The position numbers and the translations under genes are program-made. From Acidimicrobiaceae bacterium (lineage in GTDB: Bacteria; Actinomycetota; Acidimicrobiia; Acidimicrobiales; Ilumatobacteraceae), in assembly GCA_020637235.1 (NCBI GenBank), contig JACJWG010000002.1, forward strand, positions 437,062-501,061: a DNA stretch of 64,000 bases, given 5' to 3'. Below the pieces are notes generated by a model. The model saw nothing but the letters and a program-made list of their open reading frames with translations, searched no databases and was not told where the DNA came from. Below, piece by piece: positions 8,098-16,166 of this stretch (position 1 is the stretch's first letter; each line of letters starts with the position of its first letter).

Positions 8098-10167
8098 ATG
8101 CCTGCGACCTCGGCGCCCGTCCCGACCACGACCCGCGTCGTCCACGGCACCTGCCACCACGACTGTCCCGACAGTTGCGGCTGGCAGGTGACCGTGGACG
8201 ACGGCGTCGCGGTGCAGTTGCGGGGCAACGCCGCACATCCGTACAGCGCCGGCGAGCTGTGCCCGAAGGTGAACCGCTTCCTCGACCGTGTGTACAGCCC
8301 CGATCGGATCACCACCCCGCTGCGTCGGGTCGGCGCGAAGGGCGAGGCTCGATTCGAGCCGATCTCCTGGGACGACGCGCTGGACGAGATCGGGCGACGG
8401 CTCCGGGCGATCGTCGACACGCACGGCCCGGGCGCCGTGATGCCGTTCATCAGCGCCGGCAACCAGAGCTCGATCGCGATCCTCTTCCCCGAGCGTTTCT
8501 GGAACCGCCTCGGCGCGATCGAACTCACCGGTGCGCTGTGCGGCGCCGTGGCCGGCGCGGGCACGGCGAGCGCGCTCGGCACCGGCAAGGCGCTCGACCC
8601 GGTCGAGGTGCGTCACTCGAAGCTCATCCTGCTGTGGGGCACCAACACCCGCCTCACCAATCGACATCTCTGGCCGTTCATCGAGGCGGCGCGAGCCGAT
8701 GGAGCGCAGGTGGTGGTGATCGACCCCATCCGCACGATCACCGCCGACAGCGCCGACTGGTTCGTCCAACCGTTGCCGGGCACCGACGTGGCGCTGATGC
8801 TCGGCATGATGCACGTGCTCGTCCGCGACGGCCTCGTCGATCACGACTGGGTGGCCGACCACACCATCGGCTTCGACGAGCTCTGCGACCACGTCGCCGA
8901 ATGGACGCCCGTGCGGGCCGCCGAGGTCTGCGGGATCGACGCTGCCGATGTCGAGCGGCTCGCCACGATGTACGGCACCATCCGCCCTGCGGCGATCCGA
9001 ACGTTGATCGGCGCCGAGCACCACGAGCACGGCGCGATGTTCTTCCGCACGCTCGCCTGCCTGCCTGCACTCGTCGGCGCGTGGCGCGACCGCGGTGGCG
9101 GGTTCGCCCGCAGCGTCGGCGTGTGGAGCAACGAGCTGGTGGACGGCATCGCCCTGATGCGGCCCGACCTGCGTCCCGCGCCGCGCCGGCAGGTGCCGAT
9201 GGTCCGTCTCGCCGAGGCGCTCGACCCGACGTCCGACCAGCCGGTGCACGCGCTGTTCGTGATCGCCGGCAACCCGCTCGTCGTGGTGCCCGATGCCGAA
9301 GGTGTCCGCCGCGGCCTCGCGCGAGACGACCTGTTCACCGTGGTGCACGAACAGTTCCTCACCGACACCGCTCGCTACGCCGACATCGTGCTCCCCGCCA
9401 CCACCCAGATCGAGTCGCTCGACATCGTGCCCGCCTGGGGCCACCGATGGCTCGGCTGGAACGAACCGGCGATCGACCCTGTCGGCGAATCGGTCAGCAA
9501 CAGTGACCTGCACCGCCGCCTCGCACGTGCGATGGGTTTCACCGATGCGGCACTCCACGACGACGACGAGGATGTGATCCGCTCGGTGATGCCCGGCGTC
9601 GACGTCGACGAGTTGCGTCGCACCGGATGGGTCGAGGCGCCCTACCCGGCCGACGGACGGCCGTACGCCGACGGCGGCTTCCCCACCCCGTCCGGGAAGG
9701 TGGAGCTCCGGAGCGAACGCCTCGCGGCCGACGGCCATCCGGCGTTGCCGACGTACCTGCCGGCCCGCGAGTCCGCGAGCGGCGACCCCGACCTCGCGGC
9801 GCGCCACCCCTTCGCACTGCTCACCCCGAAGCATCACACCCGCTTCCTCAACTCGAGCTACTCGGCGCTCCCCAAGCACGGCCCCCTCGAGGGTGGACCG
9901 TTCGTCGAGATGGTGGCCGAGGACGCCCGCCGGCTCGGCCTCACGGAGGGGCAGTGCGCCGTGGTGTGGAACGACCGGGCGTCGCTCGAGGTGCCCGTAC
10001 GGATCACGACGCGGCTGCGGCGCGGCGTCGTCGCGATCCCATGGGGATGGTGGTCGCAGCACCACGCCGACGGACGCACCGCCAACGCACTCACCAATCC
10101 GGCGCTCACCGACTGGGGCGGCGGGGTCGCCTACAGCGACACCCTCGTGGCGGTTCGTGCCCGCTGA
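8098..10167 (+). CDS. Molybdopterin (bis-MGD) oxidoreductase with [4Fe-4S] domain
   Basis: A 689-residue member of the DMSO-reductase superfamily. The N-terminal iron-sulfur motif is C19-x3-C23-x3-C27-x27-C55 (CHHDCPDSC then LCPKV). Molybdopterin-binding segments follow, including the LLWGTNTRLTN and VVVIDPIRT loops, and a C-terminal dinucleotide-binding domain includes TPKHHTRFLNSSY. There is no Tat signal, so it is probably cytosolic. No electron-transfer subunit or maturation gene is adjacent, so it would use diffusible carriers. The substrate cannot be told from the sequence; formate, nitrate and thiosulfate-type relatives all share this frame. Confidence 0.9.
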   Translation: MPATSAPVPTTTRVVHGTCHHDCPDSCGWQVTVDDGVAVQLRGNAAHPYSAGELCPKVNRFLDRVYSPDRITTPLRRVGAKGEARFEPISWDDALDEIGRRLRAIVDTHGPGAVMPFISAGNQSSIAILFPERFWNRLGAIELTGALCGAVAGAGTASALGTGKALDPVEVRHSKLILLWGTNTRLTNRHLWPFIEAARADGAQVVVIDPIRTITADSADWFVQPLPGTDVALMLGMMHVLVRDGLVDHDWVADHTIGFDELCDHVAEWTPVRAAEVCGIDAADVERLATMYGTIRPAAIRTLIGAEHHEHGAMFFRTLACLPALVGAWRDRGGGFARSVGVWSNELVDGIALMRPDLRPAPRRQVPMVRLAEALDPTSDQPVHALFVIAGNPLVVVPDAEGVRRGLARDDLFTVVHEQFLTDTARYADIVLPATTQIESLDIVPAWGHRWLGWNEPAIDPVGESVSNSDLHRRLARAMGFTDAALHDDDEDVIRSVMPGVDVDELRRTGWVEAPYPADGRPYADGGFPTPSGKVELRSERLAADGHPALPTYLPARESASGDPDLAARHPFALLTPKHHTRFLNSSYSALPKHGPLEGGPFVEMVAEDARRLGLTEGQCAVVWNDRASLEVPVRITTRLRRGVVAIPWGWWSQHHADGRTANALTNPALTDWGGGVAYSDTLVAVRAR

Positions 10168-10207
10168 CCGGGCACGCTGCCCCCGGAGTCGCGTCGAACC
10201 GCAGGGA

Positions 10208-10213
10208 TAGCCT
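10208..10213 (+). promoter_or_regulatory. -10 element (TAGCCT), leaderless promoter
   Basis: TAGCCT ends 6 nt before the ATG at 10220, matching the arrangement in front of the preceding gene. Confidence 0.6.
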
Positions 10214-10219
10214 GGCGCC

Positions 10220-11470
10220 ATGGCAGGCGACCTCATCTACGCGTTCCGGGTGATGCGCCTGCCGTTGCTCGACGCCGGGGGCAATGCGATCGGCCGGCTC
10301 GAGGACATCGTCGTCACCCCGGGTCGCGACCAGGCAGCGCCGCGTGTGCTCGGCTTCGTCGCCACCAGCCAGCGCCGCCGGATCTTCGTCAACGCCGGCC
10401 GGCTCGGCAGTCTCGACGCCGACGGCGCACGGCTGCGCAGCTGGGACGTCGACCTCAACCCGTTCAAGCCGCGCCCCGGCGAGATCCTCATCGGCCGCGA
10501 CGTGCTCGACGCACGGCTCGGTGACGAGGCCGTGAGCGATGTCGCGCTCCGTCCCGGTGGCGACGGCCGCCAGACGTGGTGGGAGATCTCGAAGGTCCGG
10601 CTGGCTCGGAGGACGGCGCTGCGCCGGCGGCCGAGTTATCGCCTGCTCGACTTCGACGAGGTGCCGCAACTGTTCGCGAGTGGCATCGGCGGTGAGATGG
10701 CGGCCGAAGCGGCCCGATTGCGCGACATGCATCCGAGCGACGTGGCGGCGGCGGTGCGAGCGCTGCCGCTCAGCAGCCGCAAGCAACTCGCCGCGGCGAT
10801 GGACGACGAGCGGCTCGCCGATCTGCTCGAGGAGCTGCCCGAAGCCGAGCAGCTCCGCATGATCGAAGGCCTCGATCTCGACCGCCTGATCTCCGTGCTC
10901 GAGGAGATGGAGTACGACGACCTCGCCGACCTGCTGGCCGAGATGCCGGGCGAGCAACGGACGCGCATCCTCGACGCCATGGACGACGAGGACGCCGACG
11001 TGATGCGGCGGCTGCTCTCGTACGACGAGGGCACCGCCGGCTCGTTGATGACGCCGGAGATCATCGTGTTCGGCCCGACGGCGACGGTGGCCGAAGCGCT
11101 CGCCGAGATCCGCGATCCCGACTGGCTCGTCAGCATCGCTGCACAGGTGTTCGTCGTGCAGCCGCCGTACAAGCCACCGACCGGGACCTATCTCGGCGTG
11201 GTGCACTTCCAGCGACTGCTCCGCGAACCGCCGAGCACCGAACTCGGACGATGCCTCGAGCAGGAGCCGACGATCACGCCCGACCTCAGCGAGCGCGAGG
11301 TCGCCGAGCGGCTCGCCAGCTACAACATGCTGGCCGTCGGTGTCACCGACGAGGCCAACCGACTGCTCGGTGCGATCACGGTCGACGACGTCCTCGACCG
11401 CACGTTGCCGACGGGCTGGCGACAGCGGCGCCGCGTGAGTCACCACGCCGGCGGCGGAGGTCGCGGATGA
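10220..11470 (+). CDS. PRC-barrel / MgtE N-terminal / CBS domain protein
   Basis: A 416-residue soluble protein. The N-terminal region (about 1-100, LPLLDAGGNAIGRLEDIVV) resembles a PRC-barrel. An MgtE intracellular N-domain (about 165-275) carries repeated DLLEELPEAEQ / DLLAEMPGEQ helices, and a CBS pair (about 275-405) begins GTAGSLMTPEI and ends GAITVDDVLD. The MgtE membrane channel is absent, so this is a stand-alone regulatory module rather than a Mg2+ transporter. It overlaps the downstream DUF1003 gene by ATGA, and that pairing recurs in actinobacteria. A role in Mg2+ or nucleotide sensing is inferred only. Confidence 0.85.
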   Translation: MAGDLIYAFRVMRLPLLDAGGNAIGRLEDIVVTPGRDQAAPRVLGFVATSQRRRIFVNAGRLGSLDADGARLRSWDVDLNPFKPRPGEILIGRDVLDARLGDEAVSDVALRPGGDGRQTWWEISKVRLARRTALRRRPSYRLLDFDEVPQLFASGIGGEMAAEAARLRDMHPSDVAAAVRALPLSSRKQLAAAMDDERLADLLEELPEAEQLRMIEGLDLDRLISVLEEMEYDDLADLLAEMPGEQRTRILDAMDDEDADVMRRLLSYDEGTAGSLMTPEIIVFGPTATVAEALAEIRDPDWLVSIAAQVFVVQPPYKPPTGTYLGVVHFQRLLREPPSTELGRCLEQEPTITPDLSEREVAERLASYNMLAVGVTDEANRLLGAITVDDVLDRTLPTGWRQRRRVSHHAGGGGRG

Positions 11471-11991
11471 CGCGGCGCGACGACCTCACCACCCCGCGCC
11501 AGCGTCGCCGTCTCGGCATCCACTACGACCCCGAGGCCTTCGGTCGTTTCAGTGAATCCATCGCCCGCACGCTCGGCACCGCTCGATTCCTCGTCTGGCA
11601 GACCGCGATCGTCATCACGTGGATCGCGCTCAACGTCGCGTTCGTCGCCTTGCGCTGGGATCCCTACCCGTTCATCCTGCTCAACCTGGCGTTCTCGACA
11701 CAGGCTGCGTACGCAGCGCCGCTGATCCTGCTCGCCCAGAACCGTCAGGAAGCTCGCGACCGGGCCCAGCAGGAGAACGATCGCCGCGTCGCGGAACGAA
11801 CCCAGACCGACACCGAGTACCTCGCGCGCGAACTCGCGAGCATCCGCCTGTCACTGGCCGACGTCGCCACCACGAGCGAGGTGGGCGACCATCTCGACCG
11901 GCTCACCGATGCGATCGAGCGGCTGAGCTCGAGGCTCGACGACCTCGAGCTCAGCTCGCGGCTGCCGCCGTCGACGCCCCACGACCGGTGA
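11467..11991 (+). CDS. DUF1003 membrane protein
   Basis: A 174-residue protein. Residues about 25-45 carry the family signature (FSESIARTLGTARFLVWQT). Two membrane helices follow (about 35-57 and 68-92), then a long charged C-terminal coiled coil (about 95-165) with heptad-like Leu/Ile spacing. The ATG overlaps the stop of the MgtE-N/CBS gene (ATGA), so the two are co-translated. The 3' end overlaps the convergent hydrolase gene by 41 bp. Biochemical function is unknown for the family. Confidence 0.9.
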   Translation: MTRRDDLTTPRQRRRLGIHYDPEAFGRFSESIARTLGTARFLVWQTAIVITWIALNVAFVALRWDPYPFILLNLAFSTQAAYAAPLILLAQNRQEARDRAQQENDRRVAERTQTDTEYLARELASIRLSLADVATTSEVGDHLDRLTDAIERLSSRLDDLELSSRLPPSTPHDR

Positions 11992-12832
11992 GGTGATCGA
12001 CCAGCGCCACCGTCGCGTCGCGATACGCAACCGGCGATTCGAGGGTGACGAGGTGATCCCCGTCCACCTCGACGACATGTGCCCGCAACGCCCGGGCGAG
12101 CTCTCGCTGCTTGCTCGGCAGCACCAGCCGGTCGCGCGTGGTGAGCAGCGCCGCCGCCGGCATGCCGAGCGATGACGCCCACGGGCGTGCGTCGTACCGG
12201 CTGAGTGCACGACCCGCCTGCACGATCGCGAGCGGATCGCCCCGTCGCGTCTCGGCTTCCACCCAGGGCACGAACGCCTCGAGTTCGTGTCCGACGCCGA
12301 GGAGCTTGGTGAGCCCGAAGCGGAGCCAGCGTGGGTATGCCCAGGACCGCATCAGCGGACCGATCAGGCGCACCGTCTTCCAACGCACTCGCTCGATCCG
12401 GGTCGCTCGCCACTCGAGCGCCGTGGCCTGCACGACCATCGCCCGGACGAGTGCCGGGTGCCGACGAGCGAGGTGCAGGCTGATCGGGCCGCCCATCGAG
12501 TAGCCGATCGTGATGACCGGACCGATGCCGAGTTGTTCGACGACCGCGGCGGCGTCGTCGGCCGCGTCCTCCAGCTGGAACGCACGCGCGCTTCGCATGC
12601 CCCGTCCGTGACCGCGATGGTCGACCGCCACGAAGGAGTAGTGCGCGGCGAGACCCTCGTACGCCGTGAAGAACTGGACGTCGGCGCTCGCGGTCCATCC
12701 GTGCAGCAACAACAACCAAGGCGCTGCAGGGTCGGCGTGCCGGTGCACGCGGACGAAGGTCTCGCCGCGACCGGGCAGCATCAAGGTACGGCCCTCCGGG
12801 AGCCAGGGCAGGGTGAGGGTCGGGACGTTCAT
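11951..12832 (-). CDS. Alpha/beta hydrolase (Ser nucleophile)
   Basis: A 293-residue alpha/beta-hydrolase. HGWTASAD (44-51) forms the oxyanion region. GYSMGG holds the nucleophile Ser112. Asp234 (TTRDRLV) and His260 (DGDHLV) complete the triad, and DHRGHGRG (71-78) is the typical loop after strand 4. A helical cap lies at about 140-205. It is the last gene of a three-gene minus-strand operon, 28 bp after the NAD(P)-binding protein. The substrate is not predictable; an esterase or lipase-type role is likely. Its end overlaps the DUF1003 gene on the other strand. Confidence 0.85.
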   Translation of the reverse strand: MNVPTLTLPWLPEGRTLMLPGRGETFVRVHRHADPAAPWLLLLHGWTASADVQFFTAYEGLAAHYSFVAVDHRGHGRGMRSARAFQLEDAADDAAAVVEQLGIGPVITIGYSMGGPISLHLARRHPALVRAMVVQATALEWRATRIERVRWKTVRLIGPLMRSWAYPRWLRFGLTKLLGVGHELEAFVPWVEAETRRGDPLAIVQAGRALSRYDARPWASSLGMPAAALLTTRDRLVLPSKQRELARALRAHVVEVDGDHLVTLESPVAYRDATVALVDHLTGRGASTAAAAS

Positions 12833-12860
12833 GTGGCCTCCAGACGCAGGACCGAACGGA

Positions 12861-13853
12861 TCATCGGGGCACGCGGGCGACGCCGGTGAACTCGTGCAGC
12901 TGCACGCCGGCGTCGAGGACCTCGCGCAGCAGCAGGTGGCCGGCGTCGGGATCGTCGCCGGGCACGCCCACCCCGACCGGGACCTGCTCGTCGAGGCACG
13001 CTCGGGCGCACAGCGCGGCGAGCGCACCGGCCATGTCGCCCGTGCGGCCGACAGCACCGGCCACCAACGTCTCGCGGGCACCGCCGGTGAGCGCGCCGCG
13101 CACCTCCACCCTGATGGCCCCACGGTCGCCCTCCGGATGGGGCGGCGCCAGCATCGGCAGCCGCGCGGTCAGGCGATCGCGGCGGGTGGCCGACACCCGC
13201 GCCGAGACGCGCGCGGCGTGCGGGAACAGCCGGTGCAAGACGACCGGATCGGCGAGTGCGGCGCGATAGCAGTCGGCCGGCCCGATCGGATCGGGGAACC
13301 AGCAGAGCTCTCGCCCACTGCCACCGGGGCGTTCGATCCACTCGCCGTCGTGCCACCCTCGGGCGAGTCCGCCGAGCGCGTCGTGATGCTGGCGGGCGCA
13401 CGCCGGGCCGCCCGTGCCGTGCATCGCGACGTGCACTTCGTCGACCACGTCGAGTTGCCCGGCGAGGTGGCGGGCGAGCAGACCGGTCAGTCCGGGCGAG
13501 AGCGCCGCACCCACGACCACCCGGCTGCCGCTGGCCACGGCGTGGTCGTCCAGGCCGAGCGACGCAACCACGTCGTCGTGCTCGTCACTCGCCGACACCA
13601 CGTGTACACCGGTGCCGACCAGCTCGGCGATCACCCCGCAGTGGGGGCCGGGCGAGGCGAGCACCACTGCGTCGACGACGCCGAGATCGGACCATGCGTC
13701 GAGCACCACGCCGCCATGACGACGGCTGGCTCGCACCGCCGCTCCTGCCTGGGGATCGAACCATGCCGTACGGATGCCGAGGTTGCGCAGCACACGCCCG
13801 ACCGCCTGACCGGTGACACCGGCACCCGCGATCCCGACGATCGGATCGTTCAT
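12861..13853 (-). CDS. NAD(P)-binding Rossmann protein, saccharopine dehydrogenase-like
   Basis: A 330-residue protein opening with a dinucleotide-binding fingerprint (IVGIAGAGVTGQAVG, residues 5-19). The pattern then follows saccharopine-dehydrogenase-like reductases: a short Rossmann half that removes or checks a substrate (SPGPHCGVIAELVGTGVHVV), and a C-terminal mixed domain. It starts on a TGATG overlap with the upstream small gene and precedes a hydrolase. No diagnostic substrate residue is recognised. Confidence 0.7.
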   Translation of the reverse strand: MNDPIVGIAGAGVTGQAVGRVLRNLGIRTAWFDPQAGAAVRASRRHGGVVLDAWSDLGVVDAVVLASPGPHCGVIAELVGTGVHVVSASDEHDDVVASLGLDDHAVASGSRVVVGAALSPGLTGLLARHLAGQLDVVDEVHVAMHGTGGPACARQHHDALGGLARGWHDGEWIERPGGSGRELCWFPDPIGPADCYRAALADPVVLHRLFPHAARVSARVSATRRDRLTARLPMLAPPHPEGDRGAIRVEVRGALTGGARETLVAGAVGRTGDMAGALAALCARACLDEQVPVGVGVPGDDPDAGHLLLREVLDAGVQLHEFTGVARVPR

Positions 13854-13984
13854 CGAGGTGGCACTCGCAGCTCACGCCAGCCGCCTTCTTGCGGCGGGAC
13901 GCCACCCTTGCCCCGCAGTCGCAGCGACCCGGCGATCAGGCTGGCGAGCGAGAGCGCGAGCAGCGCTCGGCGGAGGAGCTTCAC
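13850..13984 (-). CDS. Small membrane-associated protein (44 aa), leaderless
   Basis: A 44-codon gene with GTG start (MKLLRRALLALSLASLIAGS...). It has a basic N-terminus, one hydrophobic helix (residues 7-21) and a short charged tail ending RVPPR, so it is a single-pass or signal-peptide-like product. Two things support it: a TAGCCT -10 element ends exactly 7 nt before the GTG, and its stop codon overlaps the ATG of the next gene (TGATG). It heads the operon with the saccharopine dehydrogenase-like gene. It may act as a leader cistron or membrane tether. No family recognised. Confidence 0.55.
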   Translation of the reverse strand: MKLLRRALLALSLASLIAGSLRLRGKGGVPPQEGGWRELRVPPR

Positions 13985-13991
13985 GTCTCGG

Positions 13992-13997
13992 AGGCTA
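13992..13997 (-). promoter_or_regulatory. -10 element (TAGCCT) of the 44-aa gene
   Basis: On the minus strand TAGCCT is followed by 7 nt and then the GTG start, consistent with a leaderless transcript for the three-gene operon. Confidence 0.6.
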
Positions 13998-14085
13998 CCA
14001 ACGACCGCCGTCGGACACCGGCGGCCCTCCGGTGGGTCGACGATCGCGATGACACGAACGTGCCGCCGACGGGTATCGGGTGCAC

Positions 14086-14259
14086 ATGACGACCGAGCCC
14101 CGGCCCGACACGCCACCCGCAGCCGACGACACCGCCCCGGAGTTGCCCGCGCCCGACCCGATCGAGGAGGAGATCGCTCAGATCGACGCTCGCGATCCCG
14201 ACGCAGCCGAGCAGGTCGAGGAGGTGGTCGACGAGGCGGCGGCCGAGCGCCCAACATGA
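14086..14259 (+). CDS. Small acidic protein (57 aa)
   Basis: A short plus-strand frame, MTTEPRPDTPPAADD..., rich in Asp/Glu/Pro/Ala with a probable helical C-terminus (IEEEIAQIDARDPDAAEQVEEVVDEAAAE). It is hydrophilic and strongly acidic with no family match known to me. It is divergent from the 44-aa gene and lies just before the tRNA on the other strand. TATCGG upstream is a weak -10 candidate. The bias of codon third positions to G/C supports coding. Confidence 0.5.
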   Translation: MTTEPRPDTPPAADDTAPELPAPDPIEEEIAQIDARDPDAAEQVEEVVDEAAAERPT

Positions 14260-14296
14260 CGAATGCCCAGGCACTCGGCCTGGGCATCGCTCGCGG

Positions 14297-14373
14297 TGGT
14301 GGGGCTAACAAGAATCGAACTTGTGACCTCATCCTTATCAGGGATGCGCTCTAACCGACTGAGCTATAGCCCC
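14297..14373 (-). tRNA. tRNA-Ile (anticodon GAU)
   Basis: On the minus strand the sequence begins GGGGCTATAGCTCAGTCGG, has an anticodon stem CATCC/GGATG around the loop CTGATAA (anticodon GAU), a T-arm with GTTCGATTC, and closes the acceptor stem with TAGCCCC followed by an encoded ACCA end. A tRNA-Ile downstream of gyrA and the DUF3566 gene is the standard actinobacterial arrangement. Confidence 0.97.
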
Positions 14374-14470
14374 GCTGTGGCGAGTCGCCAGGCTATCGGG
14401 CGACGGCGTCACAACTCAACCGGATCGGCGGCGTTCCGCGAACACCAGGGGATGGACGGGTCCGGCCTGC

Positions 14471-15685
14471 TCAGGGTCGAGGAATGCCCGACGTGCTCGT
14501 GTCGTCACCCGGGCGTCGGGTGGCGACCACCTCCTCTTCGAGCACGCTCACGCGGATCCCGCCGACGAGATCGGTGATCAGGTTGAACACCGTGGCGAGC
14601 AGGACGGCGAAGCCGGTCAGGCCGACCGCGACGAACATCCCGGCGATCCAGGCGTTGTGGTAGATCTCGCCGCCCTTGAACTCGAAGCGCTCCCAGCCGA
14701 ACTGCTCGAAGAACTTCTCGACGTTGTCGATGGTGCCCGTCGCGTGCGCGACGTTCCAGAGCAGGACGCCGGATGTGAGGCAACACAGGTAGAGGACCAC
14801 GTTGAACACCAGCGCCACCTTGAACACGCTCCAGGTGTCGACATGGCGGATGACGCGGGTGACGCGTCGGACGCGCGGCTTCGCGCGGCGGAACACCACC
14901 GGTGCTTTGAGTCGACGAAGCGGCAGGGTGAACCCGCCCGTGGACGCAGCGTTGGCGTCCGGCTCGATCGTGGTCGGCTCACCGGGCGCGGCCTCGGGCA
15001 CGGCGACGACGGGGACCTCGACCGGCACCACCGGCGCGGGGGCGAGATCCGTCTCCGGGATCGGTGGATCGAGGGTCGGCGCGCTGGCCGGCGGGTCCTG
15101 GTGGTCCGGCTGAATCGTGGGGGCGAGCGCCGTCACGGTGCTCGTCGACACCGCCGAGTCGCCCGACACCGCCGAGTCGCCCACGACGAGCGCCACCGGC
15201 GCGACGGGCGCGTCCTCCACGGCGACGGCTGGCGGGACCCCGCTGGGACTGAGCGCGCTCACCACCAGCGGTGGGGGTGACGACGACGTCGGCTCGACGG
15301 ACCGAGGATCGCCCGCTCGGACCACCACGAGCGGTTCCGGATCCTCGGGCGGCAACTCGGCGGGGCGTTCGAGCGGCGGGAACGTCGGCTCGGCTTCGAC
15401 GATGGGCGGCAGCGCCGGGGCCGGCTCGTCGACCTCCGTCGGTGCGTCGCCCAGCCGGGCCAGGCGAGCCAGGACGTCGTCGCTCTCACCGGCCCCGGCG
15501 CCGCGGCCGGAGCCGCCACGCCGCGCACCGCCTGCCGCCTTGGACACCGTGACGCGCGGCTCGCCGCTGGCGCCCGCGGATCGAGCAGGCGTGCTCGTCT
15601 GCTTCGACCCCGGCTTCGGGACGGCGCGTGACGCCGGGCGCGCACGCACGGGCTGCTTCGGAGCCGTGGGTTCACCGGGGGTCAC
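14471..15685 (-). CDS. DUF3566 transmembrane protein
   Basis: A 404-residue protein. Residues 1-270 are a low-complexity Pro/Ala/Val/Ser-rich region of the kind expected to be disordered. The C-terminal DUF3566 domain (about 280-395) contains two membrane helices (VFKVALVFNVVLYLCCLTSGVLLW and the AGMFVAVGLTGFAVLLATVFN segment) flanking a soluble loop. The gene after gyrA in actinobacteria almost always encodes this family. The start is GTG (VTPGEPT), with TACACT ending 7 nt upstream. Exact function is unknown; relatives are linked to the cell envelope and division. Confidence 0.9.
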   Translation of the reverse strand: MTPGEPTAPKQPVRARPASRAVPKPGSKQTSTPARSAGASGEPRVTVSKAAGGARRGGSGRGAGAGESDDVLARLARLGDAPTEVDEPAPALPPIVEAEPTFPPLERPAELPPEDPEPLVVVRAGDPRSVEPTSSSPPPLVVSALSPSGVPPAVAVEDAPVAPVALVVGDSAVSGDSAVSTSTVTALAPTIQPDHQDPPASAPTLDPPIPETDLAPAPVVPVEVPVVAVPEAAPGEPTTIEPDANAASTGGFTLPLRRLKAPVVFRRAKPRVRRVTRVIRHVDTWSVFKVALVFNVVLYLCCLTSGVLLWNVAHATGTIDNVEKFFEQFGWERFEFKGGEIYHNAWIAGMFVAVGLTGFAVLLATVFNLITDLVGGIRVSVLEEEVVATRRPGDDTSTSGIPRP

Positions 15686-15692
15686 GAATCCG

Positions 15693-15698
15693 AGTGTA
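15693..15698 (-). promoter_or_regulatory. -10 element (TACACT), leaderless promoter of DUF3566 gene
   Basis: TACACT on the minus strand ends 7 nt before the GTG at 15685, so the DUF3566 gene probably has its own leaderless transcript instead of depending on gyrA. Confidence 0.55.
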
Positions 15699-15725
15699 GA
15701 GAACCAGGTTGCGCCAGGGGGCGCG

Positions 15726-16073
15726 TCACGGTCCGTCGGTCGCTCGGGCCGTGGCGGTGGCGTCGCCCAGCGCGACCGTCACCGTGACGACCGCGCCGGT
15801 GCGGGCGAACGCCACGAGACGCGCCCCGTTGGCCCGGGCCAGGCGGGCGGCGCCTGCCGCGGCGCCGTCCAGCCCGGCGAGCGCTGCGGCATCGGCGGCG
15901 TGTTGCGCCCGCTGACGGTGCACCATTGCGACGCCGAGCTCGGTGGTGGCGACCGCCGTCGTGAACACCAGCACCACCGCGATGGCGACGGCGAGCACCG
16001 CGCTGCCGTGGTCTCGTCGTCGAGCCGGCTCGTACCGGATCGATCGTGCCTGCAGGTCGTCGTGGGTCGACAT
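15726..16073 (-). CDS. TadE-like / Rv3654c-type secreted-pilus-like protein
   Basis: A 115-residue protein. A basic N-terminus is followed by one membrane helix (about 25-45, AVLAVAIAVVLVFTTAVATTELG) and the segment HRQRAQHAADAAALAGLDGAAAG. That AAD-AAALAG pattern right after the helix marks the TadE-like 'helicase/secretion neighborhood' family (and TadG-type pseudopilins). These normally sit beside tad ATPase and assembly genes; none is near, so this copy is an orphan inserted between gyrA and the DUF3566 gene. It ends 40 bp before the DUF3566 start. Confidence 0.7.
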   Translation of the reverse strand: MSTHDDLQARSIRYEPARRRDHGSAVLAVAIAVVLVFTTAVATTELGVAMVHRQRAQHAADAAALAGLDGAAAGAARLARANGARLVAFARTGAVVTVTVALGDATATARATDGP

Positions 16074-16166
16074 CGGCCACCTCCCCGTCGTGTCGGGTCG
16101 AGGTGCCCGCGACGGGCACGAGGTGGCCGGTCGACACCAGCGATGTGGGCGGCGGTCGCCGCGTGA

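Noticed and set aside
8098..10167. Assigning the molybdoenzyme as formate dehydrogenase or nitrate reductase
   Set aside because: The iron-sulfur motif and fold are shared by several activities, and I could not fix the metal-coordinating residue or find partner subunits nearby.
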